A stretch of DNA of 64,000 nucleotides from Halomonas sp. SSL-5 (GCF_030708455.1 NZ_JAUYWF010000001.1:186001-250000); one strand, 5' to 3'. Shown: positions 47,434-56,550, counted from the first letter of the stretch. Made by a program: numbers and translations. The notes: generated from the letters alone by a model not told the origin.

Positions 47434-49434
47434 ATGAGTGAATCGGGCAATTCCCCCATCGTCCCCGGCAGCCAGGCGAACCATGCCCGGCCGGTGCTGT
47501 GGCTGATCACCCTGGTGGCGGTGGGCCTGTCGCTGTTCCAGCTCTACTCCGCCGGCATCGAGCCGCTGGGGCTGTTCTACCAGCGCAGCATCCACCTGAT
47601 GCTGATCATGATGCTGGCCTTCCTGATGTTCCCGGTGTTCGGCCCGCGGCGGCCGCGCGGAATCATCGGATGGCTGCTCGACGCCACCTTCTTCGCCGGG
47701 GCCCTGGTGACCGGCGGCTACCTGGTGCTCTATCTCGACGAGATCATCAACCGCGCCGGCTTCTGGAGCCAGACCGACATCGTGGTCGGCTGCATCGCCG
47801 TGGTGACCGTGCTGGAGGCGGCGCGCCGCGCCGTGGGCCTGGGCATGACGGTTATCGGGGTGGTCGCTCTCCTCTATGCCTTCGCCGGCCCGCGCGGGGA
47901 CCTGCCCTGGCTGGGGCAGTGGCTGCCCGGCATTCTGGAGCATCGTGGCTACAGCCTGGACCGCCTGGTGGGCCAGCTCTACCTGGGGCAGGAGGGCATC
48001 TTCGGCCTGCCCATGGGCGTGGCGGCCACCTATATCTTCATCTTCGTGCTGTTCGGTGCCTTCCTCGAGATCACCGGCGCCGGCAGGTTCTTCATCGACC
48101 TGGCCTATGCCGCCACCGGCCGCCAACGCGGCGGGCCGGCCAAGGCCGCGGTGATCGCCTCGGCCGGCATGGGCTCGATCTCCGGCAGTGCCATCGCCAA
48201 CGTGGTGACTACCGGGGCCTTCACCATTCCGCTGATGAAGCGCCTGGGCTACAAGCCCCACCAGGCCGGCGGCATCGAGGCGGCGGCCTCCACCGGCGGG
48301 CAGATCATGCCGCCGCTGATGGGGGCCGGCGCCTTCCTGATCGCCGAGTACACCCGGATGCCCTACCTGGAAGTGGTCAAGGTCAGCATCCTGCCGGCGA
48401 TCATGTACTTCGGCACCGTCTATCTCTTCGTGCATATCATTGCCCTCAAGCAGGGCATGCAGGGGATGGCGAAGAGCGAGCTGCCCCAGATGCGCGACGT
48501 GATGCGCTACGGCTGGCACTTCCTGCTGCCGCTGGCGGTGCTGGTGTGGCTGCTGGTGATGAACATGTCGCCGATGCGGGTGGGCTACTTCGCCATCCTC
48601 ACCATGCTTGCCGTGGCGGTGCTGCGCTTCCTGGTGTGGTTCTTCCTCGTGGCGCCGAAACAGGGTGAGCCGGTGACCGGCGAGCGGCTGGTCACCGCCG
48701 GTCGCAGCGGCCTGGTGAAGCTGCTCGGCGGACTGGAGCTGGGCGCGCGCAATGCCGTGGCGGTCTCCATGGCCTGCGCGGTGGCCGGCATCATCGTCGG
48801 CGTGGTGGGGCTGACCGGGCTGGGGCTGAAGTTCTCCTCCATGATGCTGGCCTTCTCCGGCGGCAACCTGCTGCTGGCGCTGATCATGGTGCTGCTGGCC
48901 AGCCTGGTGCTGGGCATGGGCCTGCCGGTGACCGCCAGCTACATCGTGCTGATCGTGCTGGTGGGGCCGGCGCTCACCGCCGAGTTCGGCGTGCCGCTGC
49001 TGATCGCCCACCTGGTGGTGTTCTGGTACTCCCAGGACTCCAACGTCACGCCACCCATCGCCCTGGCCGGCTTCGCCGGGGCGGCCATCGCCGGGGCCAA
49101 GCCGATGGAGACGGGCTTCCAGGCCTGGAAGTTCGCCAAGGGGCTCTACCTGATCCCGCTGTTCATGGTCTACAACCCGGAGATCATCATGGGTGGGCCC
49201 TGGCCGCTGCTGATCTGGACCGCGGTGACCGGCTTCCTGGCCCTGGCGGCCTTCGCCGCGGCGCTGGAGGGGTACCTGTTCACCCGCATGGGCTGGCCGC
49301 TGCGGGTGCTGCTGCTGCCGGCCATCGTGGCGGTGTTCTATCCCAGCCTGATGGTGGAGGCCGTCGGCGCCGCGGTGATGCTGGCGGTGATCGTCGCCAA
49401 CTGGATGGCGAGCCGGCGGGTCGAGTCGGCCTGA
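47434..49434 (+). CDS. Fused TRAP transporter permease (DctQM fusion)
   Basis: A 666-residue membrane protein with about 16 or more hydrophobic segments. The N-terminal part (about 1-170) corresponds to the small DctQ unit and the rest to DctM, as is usual in TAXI systems. Signatures: SAGMGSISGSAIANVVTTG, GGIEAAASTGGQIMPPLMGA and the C-terminal NVTPPIALAGFAGAAIAG. It imports the ligand of the TAXI protein with sodium or protons. No clear ribosome-binding site precedes the ATG at 47434; coupling to the DUF1850 gene is likely. A 17-bp hairpin follows. Confidence 0.9.
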   Translation: MSESGNSPIVPGSQANHARPVLWLITLVAVGLSLFQLYSAGIEPLGLFYQRSIHLMLIMMLAFLMFPVFGPRRPRGIIGWLLDATFFAGALVTGGYLVLYLDEIINRAGFWSQTDIVVGCIAVVTVLEAARRAVGLGMTVIGVVALLYAFAGPRGDLPWLGQWLPGILEHRGYSLDRLVGQLYLGQEGIFGLPMGVAATYIFIFVLFGAFLEITGAGRFFIDLAYAATGRQRGGPAKAAVIASAGMGSISGSAIANVVTTGAFTIPLMKRLGYKPHQAGGIEAAASTGGQIMPPLMGAGAFLIAEYTRMPYLEVVKVSILPAIMYFGTVYLFVHIIALKQGMQGMAKSELPQMRDVMRYGWHFLLPLAVLVWLLVMNMSPMRVGYFAILTMLAVAVLRFLVWFFLVAPKQGEPVTGERLVTAGRSGLVKLLGGLELGARNAVAVSMACAVAGIIVGVVGLTGLGLKFSSMMLAFSGGNLLLALIMVLLASLVLGMGLPVTASYIVLIVLVGPALTAEFGVPLLIAHLVVFWYSQDSNVTPPIALAGFAGAAIAGAKPMETGFQAWKFAKGLYLIPLFMVYNPEIIMGGPWPLLIWTAVTGFLALAAFAAALEGYLFTRMGWPLRVLLLPAIVAVFYPSLMVEAVGAAVMLAVIVANWMASRRVESA

Positions 49435-49436
49435 TA

Positions 49437-49474
49437 CACGAAGGCCCGCCCGGGTAACCGGGCGGGCCTTCGTG
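49437..49474. terminator. Strong hairpin between convergent genes
   Basis: CACGAAGGCCCGCCCGG (49437-49453) pairs perfectly over 17 bases with its complement at 49458-49474, with a GTAA loop. It serves the TRAP operon and possibly the convergent lipoprotein gene. Confidence 0.85.
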
Positions 49475-49494
49475 GCGTGATCGCGGAGCGAGGC

Positions 49495-50082
49495 TTACTG
49501 GGTAGAGGCCTCGGCCTCGACTTCGGCCTCTGCGGAGGCATCCGCGGCCTCGTCGGTGCCAGAGGCCATCTCCTGGGCGCTCTCGACCAGTTCGTTGGTC
49601 TTCTCGCGGGCGGCGTCCACGGCGTCGGCGGTGGCCTCGCGGGCGGAGTCCACGGCATCGGCGGTGGCGTCGCGGGCGGCATCCAGGGCGCTGGCGGTCT
49701 CCTCGGCGGCCTCGTCACCCGCGGCTTCGGCGGTCTCGGCTGCCTCGCTGGCCTCCTGGGCGGCTTCATCACCCGCGGCGTCCAGCGCTTCACCCGCCTC
49801 CTCGGTGGCCTGCTCGGATTCGGCGGCGGCCTCATCCAGGGCCTGTTCGGTCTCGGCGGCGGCCTCATCCAGGGCCTGTTCGGTCTCGGCGGCGGCCTCG
49901 TCCATGGCCTGCTCGGTCTCGGCGGCGGCCTCGTCCATGGCTTCGCCGGCCTGGTCGGCGGTCTGCTGGACCTCCTGCTCGGTGGTCTCTTCCTGCTGGG
50001 TGGCCTCCTCGCTGTCGGAGTCGCAGCCGACGAGCAGCAGTGAGCCGGTGAGTACCGCGGTGAAAATCAGGGAACGCTTCAT
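49495..50082 (-). CDS. Ala/Glu-rich lipoprotein with 11-residue repeats
   Basis: A 195-residue predicted lipoprotein: lipobox LLVGC with Cys20. Residues 49-92 are four near-identical 11-residue units (DEAAAETEQAM type), and 139-161 holds a second 11-residue series (ATADAVDSARE type). The mature chain is almost all Ala, Glu, Asp, Gln and Thr with no aromatic residues and no further Cys, so it should form long amphipathic helices, like LEA or apolipoprotein repeats. It is likely anchored in a membrane and facing the periplasm. Function unknown. AAGGAG precedes the ATG at 50082. Confidence 0.82.
   Translation of the reverse strand: MKRSLIFTAVLTGSLLLVGCDSDSEEATQQEETTEQEVQQTADQAGEAMDEAAAETEQAMDEAAAETEQALDEAAAETEQALDEAAAESEQATEEAGEALDAAGDEAAQEASEAAETAEAAGDEAAEETASALDAARDATADAVDSAREATADAVDAAREKTNELVESAQEMASGTDEAADASAEAEVEAEASTQ
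49807..49938. repeat. 33-bp tandem repeat, four copies, within the lipoprotein gene
   Basis: Units at 49807-49839, 49840-49872, 49873-49905 and 49906-49938, differing at only a few positions. They encode the four 11-residue units, so copy-number change would keep the frame. Confidence 0.92.
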
Positions 50083-50325
50083 TGTCAGTCTCCTTGGTGG
50101 CTTCCAGATGGGCTTGTCCTTGCTGCCCATTCACCACGACCTTAGCAGGCAATGGCGCATCTAGCATGAAACCGGCTGTCGTCGGGCGGCGACAGTCTGG
50201 CCCGGAGGAGTGGCTGTCCGCCTGGTCAAGATGACGCTGCAGGCCCGCGGCGCTAGAATGTCCGGCTTTCCTTCACGCACGCGTTACCGCTTTCCGCATC
50301 AGAGGCAGTCGCCGAGGAGCAGGCC

Positions 50326-50835
50326 ATGCAGTCCGATACACAGGCGCCGAAGGTCGGCGTGATCATGGGGTCGAAGTCCGACTGGCCGGTGATGGAACAC
50401 GCCGTGGCGATGCTCGAACGCCTGGGCGTGCCCTGCGAGACCCGGGTGGTCTCCGCCCATCGCACCCCGGACCTGCTCTTCGACTACGCCAAGGGGGCGG
50501 CCGAGCGGGGCCTTTCGGTGATCGTCGCCGGCGCCGGCGGGGCCGCCCACCTGCCGGGCATGGTGGCCTCCCAGACCGCGCTGCCGGTGCTCGGGGTGCC
50601 GGTGGAGTCCAAGGCGCTCAAGGGCCTGGACTCGCTGCTCTCCATCGTCCAGATGCCTGGTGGCATCGCCGTGGGCACGCTCGCCATCGGCAAGGCCGGC
50701 GCCACCAACGCGGGGCTGCTGGCCGCGCAGATCGTCGGCCTGCAGGACGCGACGGTGCGCGCCGCGGTGGAGGCCTTCCGCGCCGAGCAGACGCAGACGG
50801 TGCTCGACAATCCCGATCCCCGGCCCCAGCCCTGA
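50326..50835 (+). CDS. purE: N5-carboxyaminoimidazole ribonucleotide mutase
   Basis: A 169-residue class I PurE of purine synthesis, converting N5-CAIR to CAIR. MGSKSDW (14-20) and His45 in VVSAHRTPD are the active-site stretches; [11 protein letters not shown] follows. The pairing with purK downstream fits class I. GAGGAGCAGGCC precedes the ATG. A 15-bp tandem repeat begins in the last codons and fills part of the gap to purK. Confidence 0.95.
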   Translation: MQSDTQAPKVGVIMGSKSDWPVMEHAVAMLERLGVPCETRVVSAHRTPDLLFDYAKGAAERGLSVIVAGAGGAAHLPGMVASQTALPVLGVPVESKALKGLDSLLSIVQMPGGIAVGTLAIGKAGATNAGLLAAQIVGLQDATVRAAVEAFRAEQTQTVLDNPDPRPQP

Positions 50836-50868
50836 TAGCCCAAGCCCTGATAGCCCAAGCCCTGATAG
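50830..50868. repeat. 15-bp tandem repeat between purE and purK
   Basis: CCCTGATAGCCCAAG at 50830-50844 and 50845-50859, plus a partial third copy. The first copy contains the purE stop codon (TGA), and later copies repeat in-frame TGATAG stops. Confidence 0.85.
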
Positions 50869-50890
50869 AGAGAAGAGTGAGGAGAAGGAC

Positions 50891-52015
50891 ATGGAAAAAA
50901 CCATGAACATCGGCGTCCTGGGTGCCGGCCAGCTCGGCCGCATGCTGGCCCTGGCGGGCTACCCGCTGGCCAACCGCTTCACCTTCCTCGACACCACCGG
51001 CCACCCCAGCGCCGGCATCGGGGACGTGATGATCGACACCGACCGCAAGCACCTCGAGGCCTTCCTCGAGAAGGTGGACCTCGTCACCTACGAGTTCGAG
51101 CACCTGCCGGTCTCGCTGGTCCAGGCGATCGAGGAGGTCAGGCCGGTCTACCCTTCGAGCGAGGCGATCCGCGTCTGCCAGAACCGCGCCGAGGAGAAGG
51201 CGCTGTTCGACCGCCTGGGCATCCCCACCCCGGCCTACCGCCTGGTGGAGCACGCCGACGAACTGGAGGCCGCGGCCCAGGAGCTTGGCTGCCCGGTGGT
51301 GGCCAAGTCGGTTACCGAGGGTTACGACGGCAAGGGCCAGGCGGTGATCCGCGACCCCGCCGAGGCCCATGAGGCGTGGCGTACCATCAACCACCCGCGG
51401 CTGATCGTGGAGGCCTTCGTCGACTTCGTGCGCGAGGTCTCGATCATCGCCGTGCGCGGGCGCAACGGGGAGGTGGCCTTCTACCCCATGGCCGAGAACC
51501 AGCACGAGGACGGCATCCTGCGCTACTCCATCGCACCCATGCCGGATCTGGGCGAGAGCGTCCAGCAGACCGCCGACGGCTACATCCGCGCGCTGCTCGA
51601 CGAGCTCGACTACGTGGGCGTGCTGACCCTGGAGTTGTTCCAGTGTGCCGACGGCAGCCTGCTGGCCAACGAGATGGCGCCCCGGGTGCACAACTCCGGC
51701 CACTGGTCCATCGACGGCGCGGTGACCAGCCAGTTCGAGAACCACCTGCGTGCCATCCAGGGGCTGCCGCTGGGCGATACCTCGGCGCGCATGCCGACCT
51801 GCATGGTCAACGTGATCGGCCGCGAGGGCGAGCCGGCCGAGATCCTGGCCCTGCCGGACGCCCACCTGCACCGCTACGACAAGAGCGAGCGCGCCGGGCG
51901 CAAGCTGGCCCACGTCAACCTGCTGGCGCCCTCCCACGAGGAACTGCTGGAGCGGGTGCGCGCCTGTGCGGCCCTGCTGCCGGACGCCCCGGCACCGCGT
52001 TTCAGCTTCGAGTAG
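50891..52015 (+). CDS. purK: 5-(carboxyamino)imidazole ribonucleotide synthase
   Basis: A 374-residue ATP-grasp enzyme that converts AIR, ATP and bicarbonate to N5-CAIR, the substrate of PurE. Seen: GVLGAGQLGRMLALAGYPL at the N-terminus, TYEFEHLPV, the ATP-grasp lid GYDGKGQAVI, and ANEMAPRVHNSGHWSIDG. The ATG at 50891 follows GAGGAGAAGG; an ATG four codons later is possible. Operon with purE. A terminator follows. Confidence 0.95.
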   Translation: MEKTMNIGVLGAGQLGRMLALAGYPLANRFTFLDTTGHPSAGIGDVMIDTDRKHLEAFLEKVDLVTYEFEHLPVSLVQAIEEVRPVYPSSEAIRVCQNRAEEKALFDRLGIPTPAYRLVEHADELEAAAQELGCPVVAKSVTEGYDGKGQAVIRDPAEAHEAWRTINHPRLIVEAFVDFVREVSIIAVRGRNGEVAFYPMAENQHEDGILRYSIAPMPDLGESVQQTADGYIRALLDELDYVGVLTLELFQCADGSLLANEMAPRVHNSGHWSIDGAVTSQFENHLRAIQGLPLGDTSARMPTCMVNVIGREGEPAEILALPDAHLHRYDKSERAGRKLAHVNLLAPSHEELLERVRACAALLPDAPAPRFSFE

Positions 52016-52039
52016 GCCCGGCGCACCCGCCGCCGTGAG

Positions 52040-52069
52040 GAAGGCCCCGCAAATGCGGGGCCTTCTTCG
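52040..52069 (+). terminator. Intrinsic terminator of purEK
   Basis: GAAGGCCCCGC (52040-52050) pairs with GCGGGGCCTTC (52055-52065) around AAAT; TTCGT follows. It could also serve the convergent DUF2231 operon. Confidence 0.8.
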
Positions 52070-52098
52070 TTGGTGCAGGGCATGGCAGCGGCGGGGGG

Positions 52099-52650
52099 TC
52101 AGGTTGCCGTGCGGCGCCCCTTGAGTCCCACCACGGCACAGGCGACCCCGATCAGCACCATCACGACGCTGACCCAGAAGGGGCTGTAGAAGGTGGTGTA
52201 GACCTCCCAACCCATCAGGCCGAGCACATCGGAGAACAGCGTCGGGGCACCGACGAGATGGCCACCCAGGGTGCCGGCGGCGGCGAAGAACAGCCCGCCG
52301 ATCAGCGCGAGGAGCACCAGTACCCAGCGCCGTGCGCCGTCGAAGGCCGCACTGCCGGCCCGCCAGACCAGCACGGTCAGCATGGTGAAGATACCCAGCG
52401 ACCAGAGCGCCATCAGGATGTGGTTGCGGGCCAGGGGGCTGTGGGTGCTGGCCGCCAGTGGCCAGACCAGGAACCCCGTGACGATGGCGGCCAGGGCGCC
52501 GAGCAGGCTGAGGACCAGCACCGGCAGCAGCGCGGCGCGACTGAGGTCGGCCATCCGACCGGGCAGCAGGGCGCCGACCAGGATCATCAGGGTGGCGAGT
52601 GCCCAGAAGCCCAGCGGGAAGTGGACGAGCATATGGTGCATGCCGGTCAT
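52099..52650 (-). CDS. DUF2231-type membrane protein
   Basis: A 183-residue protein with five hydrophobic segments and the N-terminal MHHMLVHFPLGFWALA typical of DUF2231-like membrane proteins. Several His residues (5, 6, 10 and others in the helices) could bind haem. It overlaps the upstream haem-domain gene by four bases (ATGA), so the two probably form a membrane complex, with this subunit as anchor. Its function is unknown to me. Confidence 0.78.
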   Translation of the reverse strand: MTGMHHMLVHFPLGFWALATLMILVGALLPGRMADLSRAALLPVLVLSLLGALAAIVTGFLVWPLAASTHSPLARNHILMALWSLGIFTMLTVLVWRAGSAAFDGARRWVLVLLALIGGLFFAAAGTLGGHLVGAPTLFSDVLGLMGWEVYTTFYSPFWVSVVMVLIGVACAVVGLKGRRTAT

Positions 52651-54086
52651 GAGCGGTCTCCTTCACGAGTGGTACGGAAGCCGGGAAGCAGGGCAAGGGT
52701 CACCCCGAGCATGGCGATCAACCCGGCCAGCAGGGTCATCCACCAGCGCCAGGTGATGACGTCGTTGAACTCCATCTCCACGCCGTAGAGCGCCAACTGC
52801 TTCTCGCTGTGGCGTGCACGTACCGGTGTGCCCTCGGCGATGTCCCCCGCCCCGGCATGGGCGCGGCTGATCAACAGCGGCCAGTCCACCTGCCCGGGGT
52901 AGAAGAGGGTCATGTCGAACCAGTCATCGCTCCACTCGGGCGAACTCCCCGAGAAGCTGGCGGCCTGGAGGTCGGCATCCCGTCCCAGCCCCAGCGAGTA
53001 GGGGTGCGAGACATAGTGCCAGCGGCTGCCGGTGGCGTTGCGGTAGACGGCGATGCCGATGTCGTAGAGCCCTTGCTCGGCGAGGATCTTGTCGTCCAGC
53101 GGGTTGCCGGTGTCCAGGTCGCGCACCAGGGTCACGTCCCAGTAACCGTCCTCCCAGCGTGCCTGGCCGTGCACGGCGATGCTGCCCCGCGAGCCCTCGG
53201 GCTGGCGCAGCAGGCGGCGAGGGATGACATCGCCCTCCTGCCAGTCATGGTCGGGGTCGAAGTCGACCCGGTTGTCTTCCGACAGGTAGTAGATGCCGTC
53301 GAAGTCGACCTCGCCGGAGGTCACGTCCTCCCAGCGCAGGGCGCGCTGGCCCGTCTGCTCGGGGTCGAGCATCCAGCGTGGTTGGCCATTGTCGCCATCC
53401 CAGTTGGTGGTATAGGGCCCCGAGCCCGCATCGCTGTTGCGATATTCGCCGATCCACTGGTCGTCCGAGGCGCCGATGGGGTTGGAGCGTCCCGCCCGCC
53501 AGTGCCAGAGGTCGAGGAAATAGCCGGCCTCACGCTGGGCGGCGAGGACGTCGGCATCCGCCACGCTGCGCCAGTCGTTCTGGTCGCTGCGGGTGGCGGG
53601 CAGGTACTTGCGCACGTCGCTTTGCCCCAGCTGCTCCCCGAGGTGGGGGTGCTCGGCGACCTCGGCCGGGCTGGCCGAATCGCTGAAGAAGCGCATCCGG
53701 TCACCCACGGTGATGTAGCCGCCATAGCGGCCGAAGTCGGGGACCCCACCGTCGTCCACCAGCATGGCGACCCGGTCCTCGTAGGTGCCGTCGGGATCGG
53801 GGCCCGGCCGGGAGTTGCCGTGGCGGACCCACTCGCCCTCCGTGTAGCGCAGCATGTCGTGGTAGACATGGGCCCGCTCGGCGGGCCAGCGGTAGCGGAA
53901 GAAGATCTGCTCCGCGTTGTAGGCGGCCTGGACCTGCAGCGGCATGGTCAGCTCATCGGGGATCGAGATGTTGCGCTCCGGGTCATCCTGGATCGCACCG
54001 GTTCCCTGGGTGACCCAGGCCAGCCCCAGCGCGACGGGCAATCCCAGGACCAGCCAGGGAGTGGCGCCCTTGTCGTGACGTGCCAT
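52647..54086 (-). CDS. Ethylbenzene dehydrogenase-related haem-domain protein, membrane-anchored
   Basis: A 479-residue protein of the EB_dh group (related to the haem b subunit gamma of ethylbenzene and DMSO dehydrogenases). An N-terminal hydrophobic segment (about 10-28) acts as signal/anchor and a C-terminal one (about 450-470) as a second anchor, so the middle lies in the periplasm. FFRYRWPAERAHVYHDMLRY resembles the start of the haem domain, and WDVTLVRDLDTGNP is a family motif. There is no molybdoenzyme next to it. The ATG at 54086 follows CAGGAG. Paired with the DUF2231 gene. Confidence 0.75.
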   Translation of the reverse strand: MARHDKGATPWLVLGLPVALGLAWVTQGTGAIQDDPERNISIPDELTMPLQVQAAYNAEQIFFRYRWPAERAHVYHDMLRYTEGEWVRHGNSRPGPDPDGTYEDRVAMLVDDGGVPDFGRYGGYITVGDRMRFFSDSASPAEVAEHPHLGEQLGQSDVRKYLPATRSDQNDWRSVADADVLAAQREAGYFLDLWHWRAGRSNPIGASDDQWIGEYRNSDAGSGPYTTNWDGDNGQPRWMLDPEQTGQRALRWEDVTSGEVDFDGIYYLSEDNRVDFDPDHDWQEGDVIPRRLLRQPEGSRGSIAVHGQARWEDGYWDVTLVRDLDTGNPLDDKILAEQGLYDIGIAVYRNATGSRWHYVSHPYSLGLGRDADLQAASFSGSSPEWSDDWFDMTLFYPGQVDWPLLISRAHAGAGDIAEGTPVRARHSEKQLALYGVEMEFNDVITWRWWMTLLAGLIAMLGVTLALLPGFRTTREGDRS

Positions 54087-54256
54087 GTGATCTCCTGAAC
54101 CAGAGAGTAAGGTGGTGATATGCCTCTTCAGTATGGTTCCATGTTGATGATTTGTTATGACAGAAATCAATTTGTATGTGGTAAGACGCTGCCTGAGCAG
54201 ATCGGGGGCTTCCGTCGGCGACCATGAATGGCTCGCCTTACGCATGAGGAACCGAC

Positions 54257-55177
54257 ATGCAACACCCTCCCAGAGCCTGTGATACTGCCCTGGCGCCCGC
54301 CGTGCTGCGGGCGACCCGCCCCGGCTTCCTGATCCTGGCGCCGCTCTGTGTGCTGCTGGGCATCCTGCTGGCGGCTCGTCAGCCGATCGCCATCGCCCCG
54401 CGGGAGGTGATGCTGGTGCTGGTTGGTGGCCTGCTGGCGCATGCGGCGGTCAACCTGCTCAACGAATACGAGGACTTTCGCTCCGGGCTCGACGAGATGA
54501 CCCTGCGTACCCCCTTCTCGGGCGGCAGCGGTGCGCTCCCTGCCTCCCCCGGGGCGGCGCCCGCGGTGCTGGCCGCGGGGCTCGCGGCCCTGACCGGGGT
54601 GGTGGCGATCGGTGGCTACTTCCTGTGGGCACGGGGCTGGCCGATGCTCGCCGTGGGCGTGCCGGGGCTGGCGCTGATCGTCGCCTATACCCGCTGGATC
54701 ACTCGCTCGCCATGGCTGTGCCTGCTGGCGCCGGGGCTGGGCTTCGGCCCCTTGGTGATCCTGGGCAGCCTGGTCGCGCTGGGCGGCTGGCCCGACGCGG
54801 CGGCACTCATCGTGGCGGCGGTGGCGGGGCTGCTGGTCAGCGAGCTGCTGTTGCTCAACCAGTTTCCCGACTGCGAGGCGGATCGACGCGTCGGCCGGCG
54901 TCATCTGCCGATCCTGCTGGGTCGGCGACGCGCCGCCCGGCTGGTGGCCGCTCTGCTGCTTGGCGGCCAGGCGCTGGTCGGCATGGGGGTGCTGTTCGGT
55001 GGCTTGCCTGCGTCGGCCGGGCTCGCCTGGCTGGCACTCCCCGGGGCGCTTTGGGTGGCCTGGCGCCTGCCCGGAGTGCTGGAGGAGCGTGCCCGCCTGG
55101 AGGCGCTGATGGGCCTCAACGTGAGCGTGCTGCTGACCACGCTGGCGCTACTGGGGCTGGGGCTGTGGTTGAACTGA
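54257..55177 (+). CDS. UbiA-family prenyltransferase (MenA-like)
   Basis: A 306-residue membrane protein with about eight or nine hydrophobic segments and both Asp-rich motifs of UbiA-type prenyltransferases: NEYEDFRSGLDE (69-80) and NQFPDCEADRRVGRR in the second half. The first resembles MenA (1,4-dihydroxy-2-naphthoate polyprenyltransferase) more than UbiA. A menaquinone-type quinone would suit anaerobic enzymes such as TtrABC, but no men genes are seen. It is divergent from the haem-domain gene and ten bases upstream of an antiporter gene. Confidence 0.82.
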   Translation: MQHPPRACDTALAPAVLRATRPGFLILAPLCVLLGILLAARQPIAIAPREVMLVLVGGLLAHAAVNLLNEYEDFRSGLDEMTLRTPFSGGSGALPASPGAAPAVLAAGLAALTGVVAIGGYFLWARGWPMLAVGVPGLALIVAYTRWITRSPWLCLLAPGLGFGPLVILGSLVALGGWPDAAALIVAAVAGLLVSELLLLNQFPDCEADRRVGRRHLPILLGRRRAARLVAALLLGGQALVGMGVLFGGLPASAGLAWLALPGALWVAWRLPGVLEERARLEALMGLNVSVLLTTLALLGLGLWLN

Positions 55178-55187
55178 GGCGTGCCCC

Positions 55188-56396
55188 ATGAGTGAATCCG
55201 GCTTCCCCTTCCCGCTGCACCTGACCCCCGCCGCCTCCGCCCTGGTGTTCCTGGGGGTGATCCTCTCCGTGAGCATCCTGGCCGACGTGGTGGCCAGACG
55301 CACTCGTCTGCCGCGGATCTCGCTGCTGGTGCTGGTCGGCCTGGGGGTGGCGGTGGTTCAGCAACTGGTGCTGGGCCAGGCCGAGCCGGCGCCGCTGGAT
55401 GGCCTGGGCGAGCCGTTGATCCAGCTGGCGCTGGTGATGGTGGCCTTCTTGCTGGGCGGTGAACTCACCGTCGAGCGGATGCGCAGCACGGGCCCGTTGA
55501 TCCTGATCCTGTCACTGTCGGTGATCATGGTGGGCGCACTGCTGCTGGGGGTGGGGCTCCTGGCGCTGGGGTTCCCGCTGGCGGTGGCGGTATCACTGGC
55601 CGCCATCTCGGTGGCCACCGACCCGGCGGCGGTCAGCGAGAGCGTGCGCGAGAGTGGCGATACGCGGCTGCGGGCCAGGCTGCTGCTGGGCATCGTGGCC
55701 ATCGACGATGCCTGGGGCATCCTCGCCTTCGGCCTGGCCATGACGCTGCTCGGCTGGTGGCTCTCCGGGGATGGTCAGGCCGCCCTGGCCATGGCCGGAT
55801 GGGAGCTGGGCGGGGCGCTGCTGCTGGGCGCGGCGATCGGCTTGCCGGCGGCCTGGCTGACCGGTCGGCTGCGCCCCGGGGAGCCGACCCAGGTGGAGGC
55901 GATCGCCCTGATCCTGCTGCTGGCCGGGCTCTCCAGCTGGCTCGAGGTCTCGGCGCTGCTGGCCGCCATGGTGGCCGGGGCGCTGGTGGCCAACCTGTCG
56001 CGCCACCATACCCGCTCGTTCAACGAGGTCGAGCATATCGAGTGGCCCTTCCTGGTGTTCTTCTTCGTGCTCTCGGGCGCCAGCGTCGACCTGCGCCATG
56101 TGGCTGACGCCCTGTGGCTGACCCTGGCCTATATCCTCCTGCGTCTGGCGGGACGCTATCTGGGGGGCTTGCTGGGTGTGCGCCTGGCGCGAGTGCGCCA
56201 GGCCGACCTGCCTCGCGATATCGGCCTGGCCCTGACGCCCCAGGCGGGGGTGGCGATGGGCATGGCGCTACTGGCCGCCGAGCGCTTTCCCGAGCACGGG
56301 CCGCTGCTGCTGTCCGCGGTGGTGGGCTCCACCCTGGTATTCGAGATGATCGGACCGCTGCTGGTGCGGTGGGTGCTGCGCCGACCGGCGCGGTGA
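55188..56396 (+). CDS. Cation/proton antiporter (CPA family)
   Basis: A 402-residue membrane protein with about 12 hydrophobic segments of the sodium/proton exchanger family. The ATDPAAVSES motif and IVAIDDAWGILAF, with the two adjacent acidic residues of the ion site, are clear. It probably exchanges Na+ or K+ for H+, a normal need for a halophile. There is no soluble regulatory domain, unlike KefB/C. GAGG precedes the ATG. It follows the prenyltransferase gene closely and is likely co-transcribed. Confidence 0.87.
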   Translation: MSESGFPFPLHLTPAASALVFLGVILSVSILADVVARRTRLPRISLLVLVGLGVAVVQQLVLGQAEPAPLDGLGEPLIQLALVMVAFLLGGELTVERMRSTGPLILILSLSVIMVGALLLGVGLLALGFPLAVAVSLAAISVATDPAAVSESVRESGDTRLRARLLLGIVAIDDAWGILAFGLAMTLLGWWLSGDGQAALAMAGWELGGALLLGAAIGLPAAWLTGRLRPGEPTQVEAIALILLLAGLSSWLEVSALLAAMVAGALVANLSRHHTRSFNEVEHIEWPFLVFFFVLSGASVDLRHVADALWLTLAYILLRLAGRYLGGLLGVRLARVRQADLPRDIGLALTPQAGVAMGMALLAAERFPEHGPLLLSAVVGSTLVFEMIGPLLVRWVLRRPAR

Positions 56397-56475
56397 CCGG
56401 CGAGTCGTGACCAGCAAATAGTGGACAGCAGGGCAGTGAACGGCAGCACTGTGACAGGGGGGCAGGACAGCAGAC

Positions 56476-56509
56476 GCAACAGGCCGGCTCATCGGAGCCG
56501 GCCTGTTGC
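56476..56509. terminator. Hairpin between convergent genes
   Basis: A 15-bp perfect stem (56476-56490 with 56495-56509) and an ATCG loop. It probably ends both the antiporter and the aot transcripts. Confidence 0.8.
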
Positions 56510-56550
56510 GGTCTTGCGGCGGGGCGGCGGCCAGCGCCGACCCCATCGGT

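Noticed and set aside
49477..50043. Gly/Leu-rich repeat protein on the plus strand opposite the lipoprotein gene
   Set aside because: Its repeats are only the reading of the 33-bp repeat in another frame; the minus-strand frame has a signal, lipobox and ribosome-binding site.
50484..50858. A Gly/Tyr repeat protein opposite purE
   Set aside because: A shadow frame produced by the 15-bp repeat and purE; no start signal.
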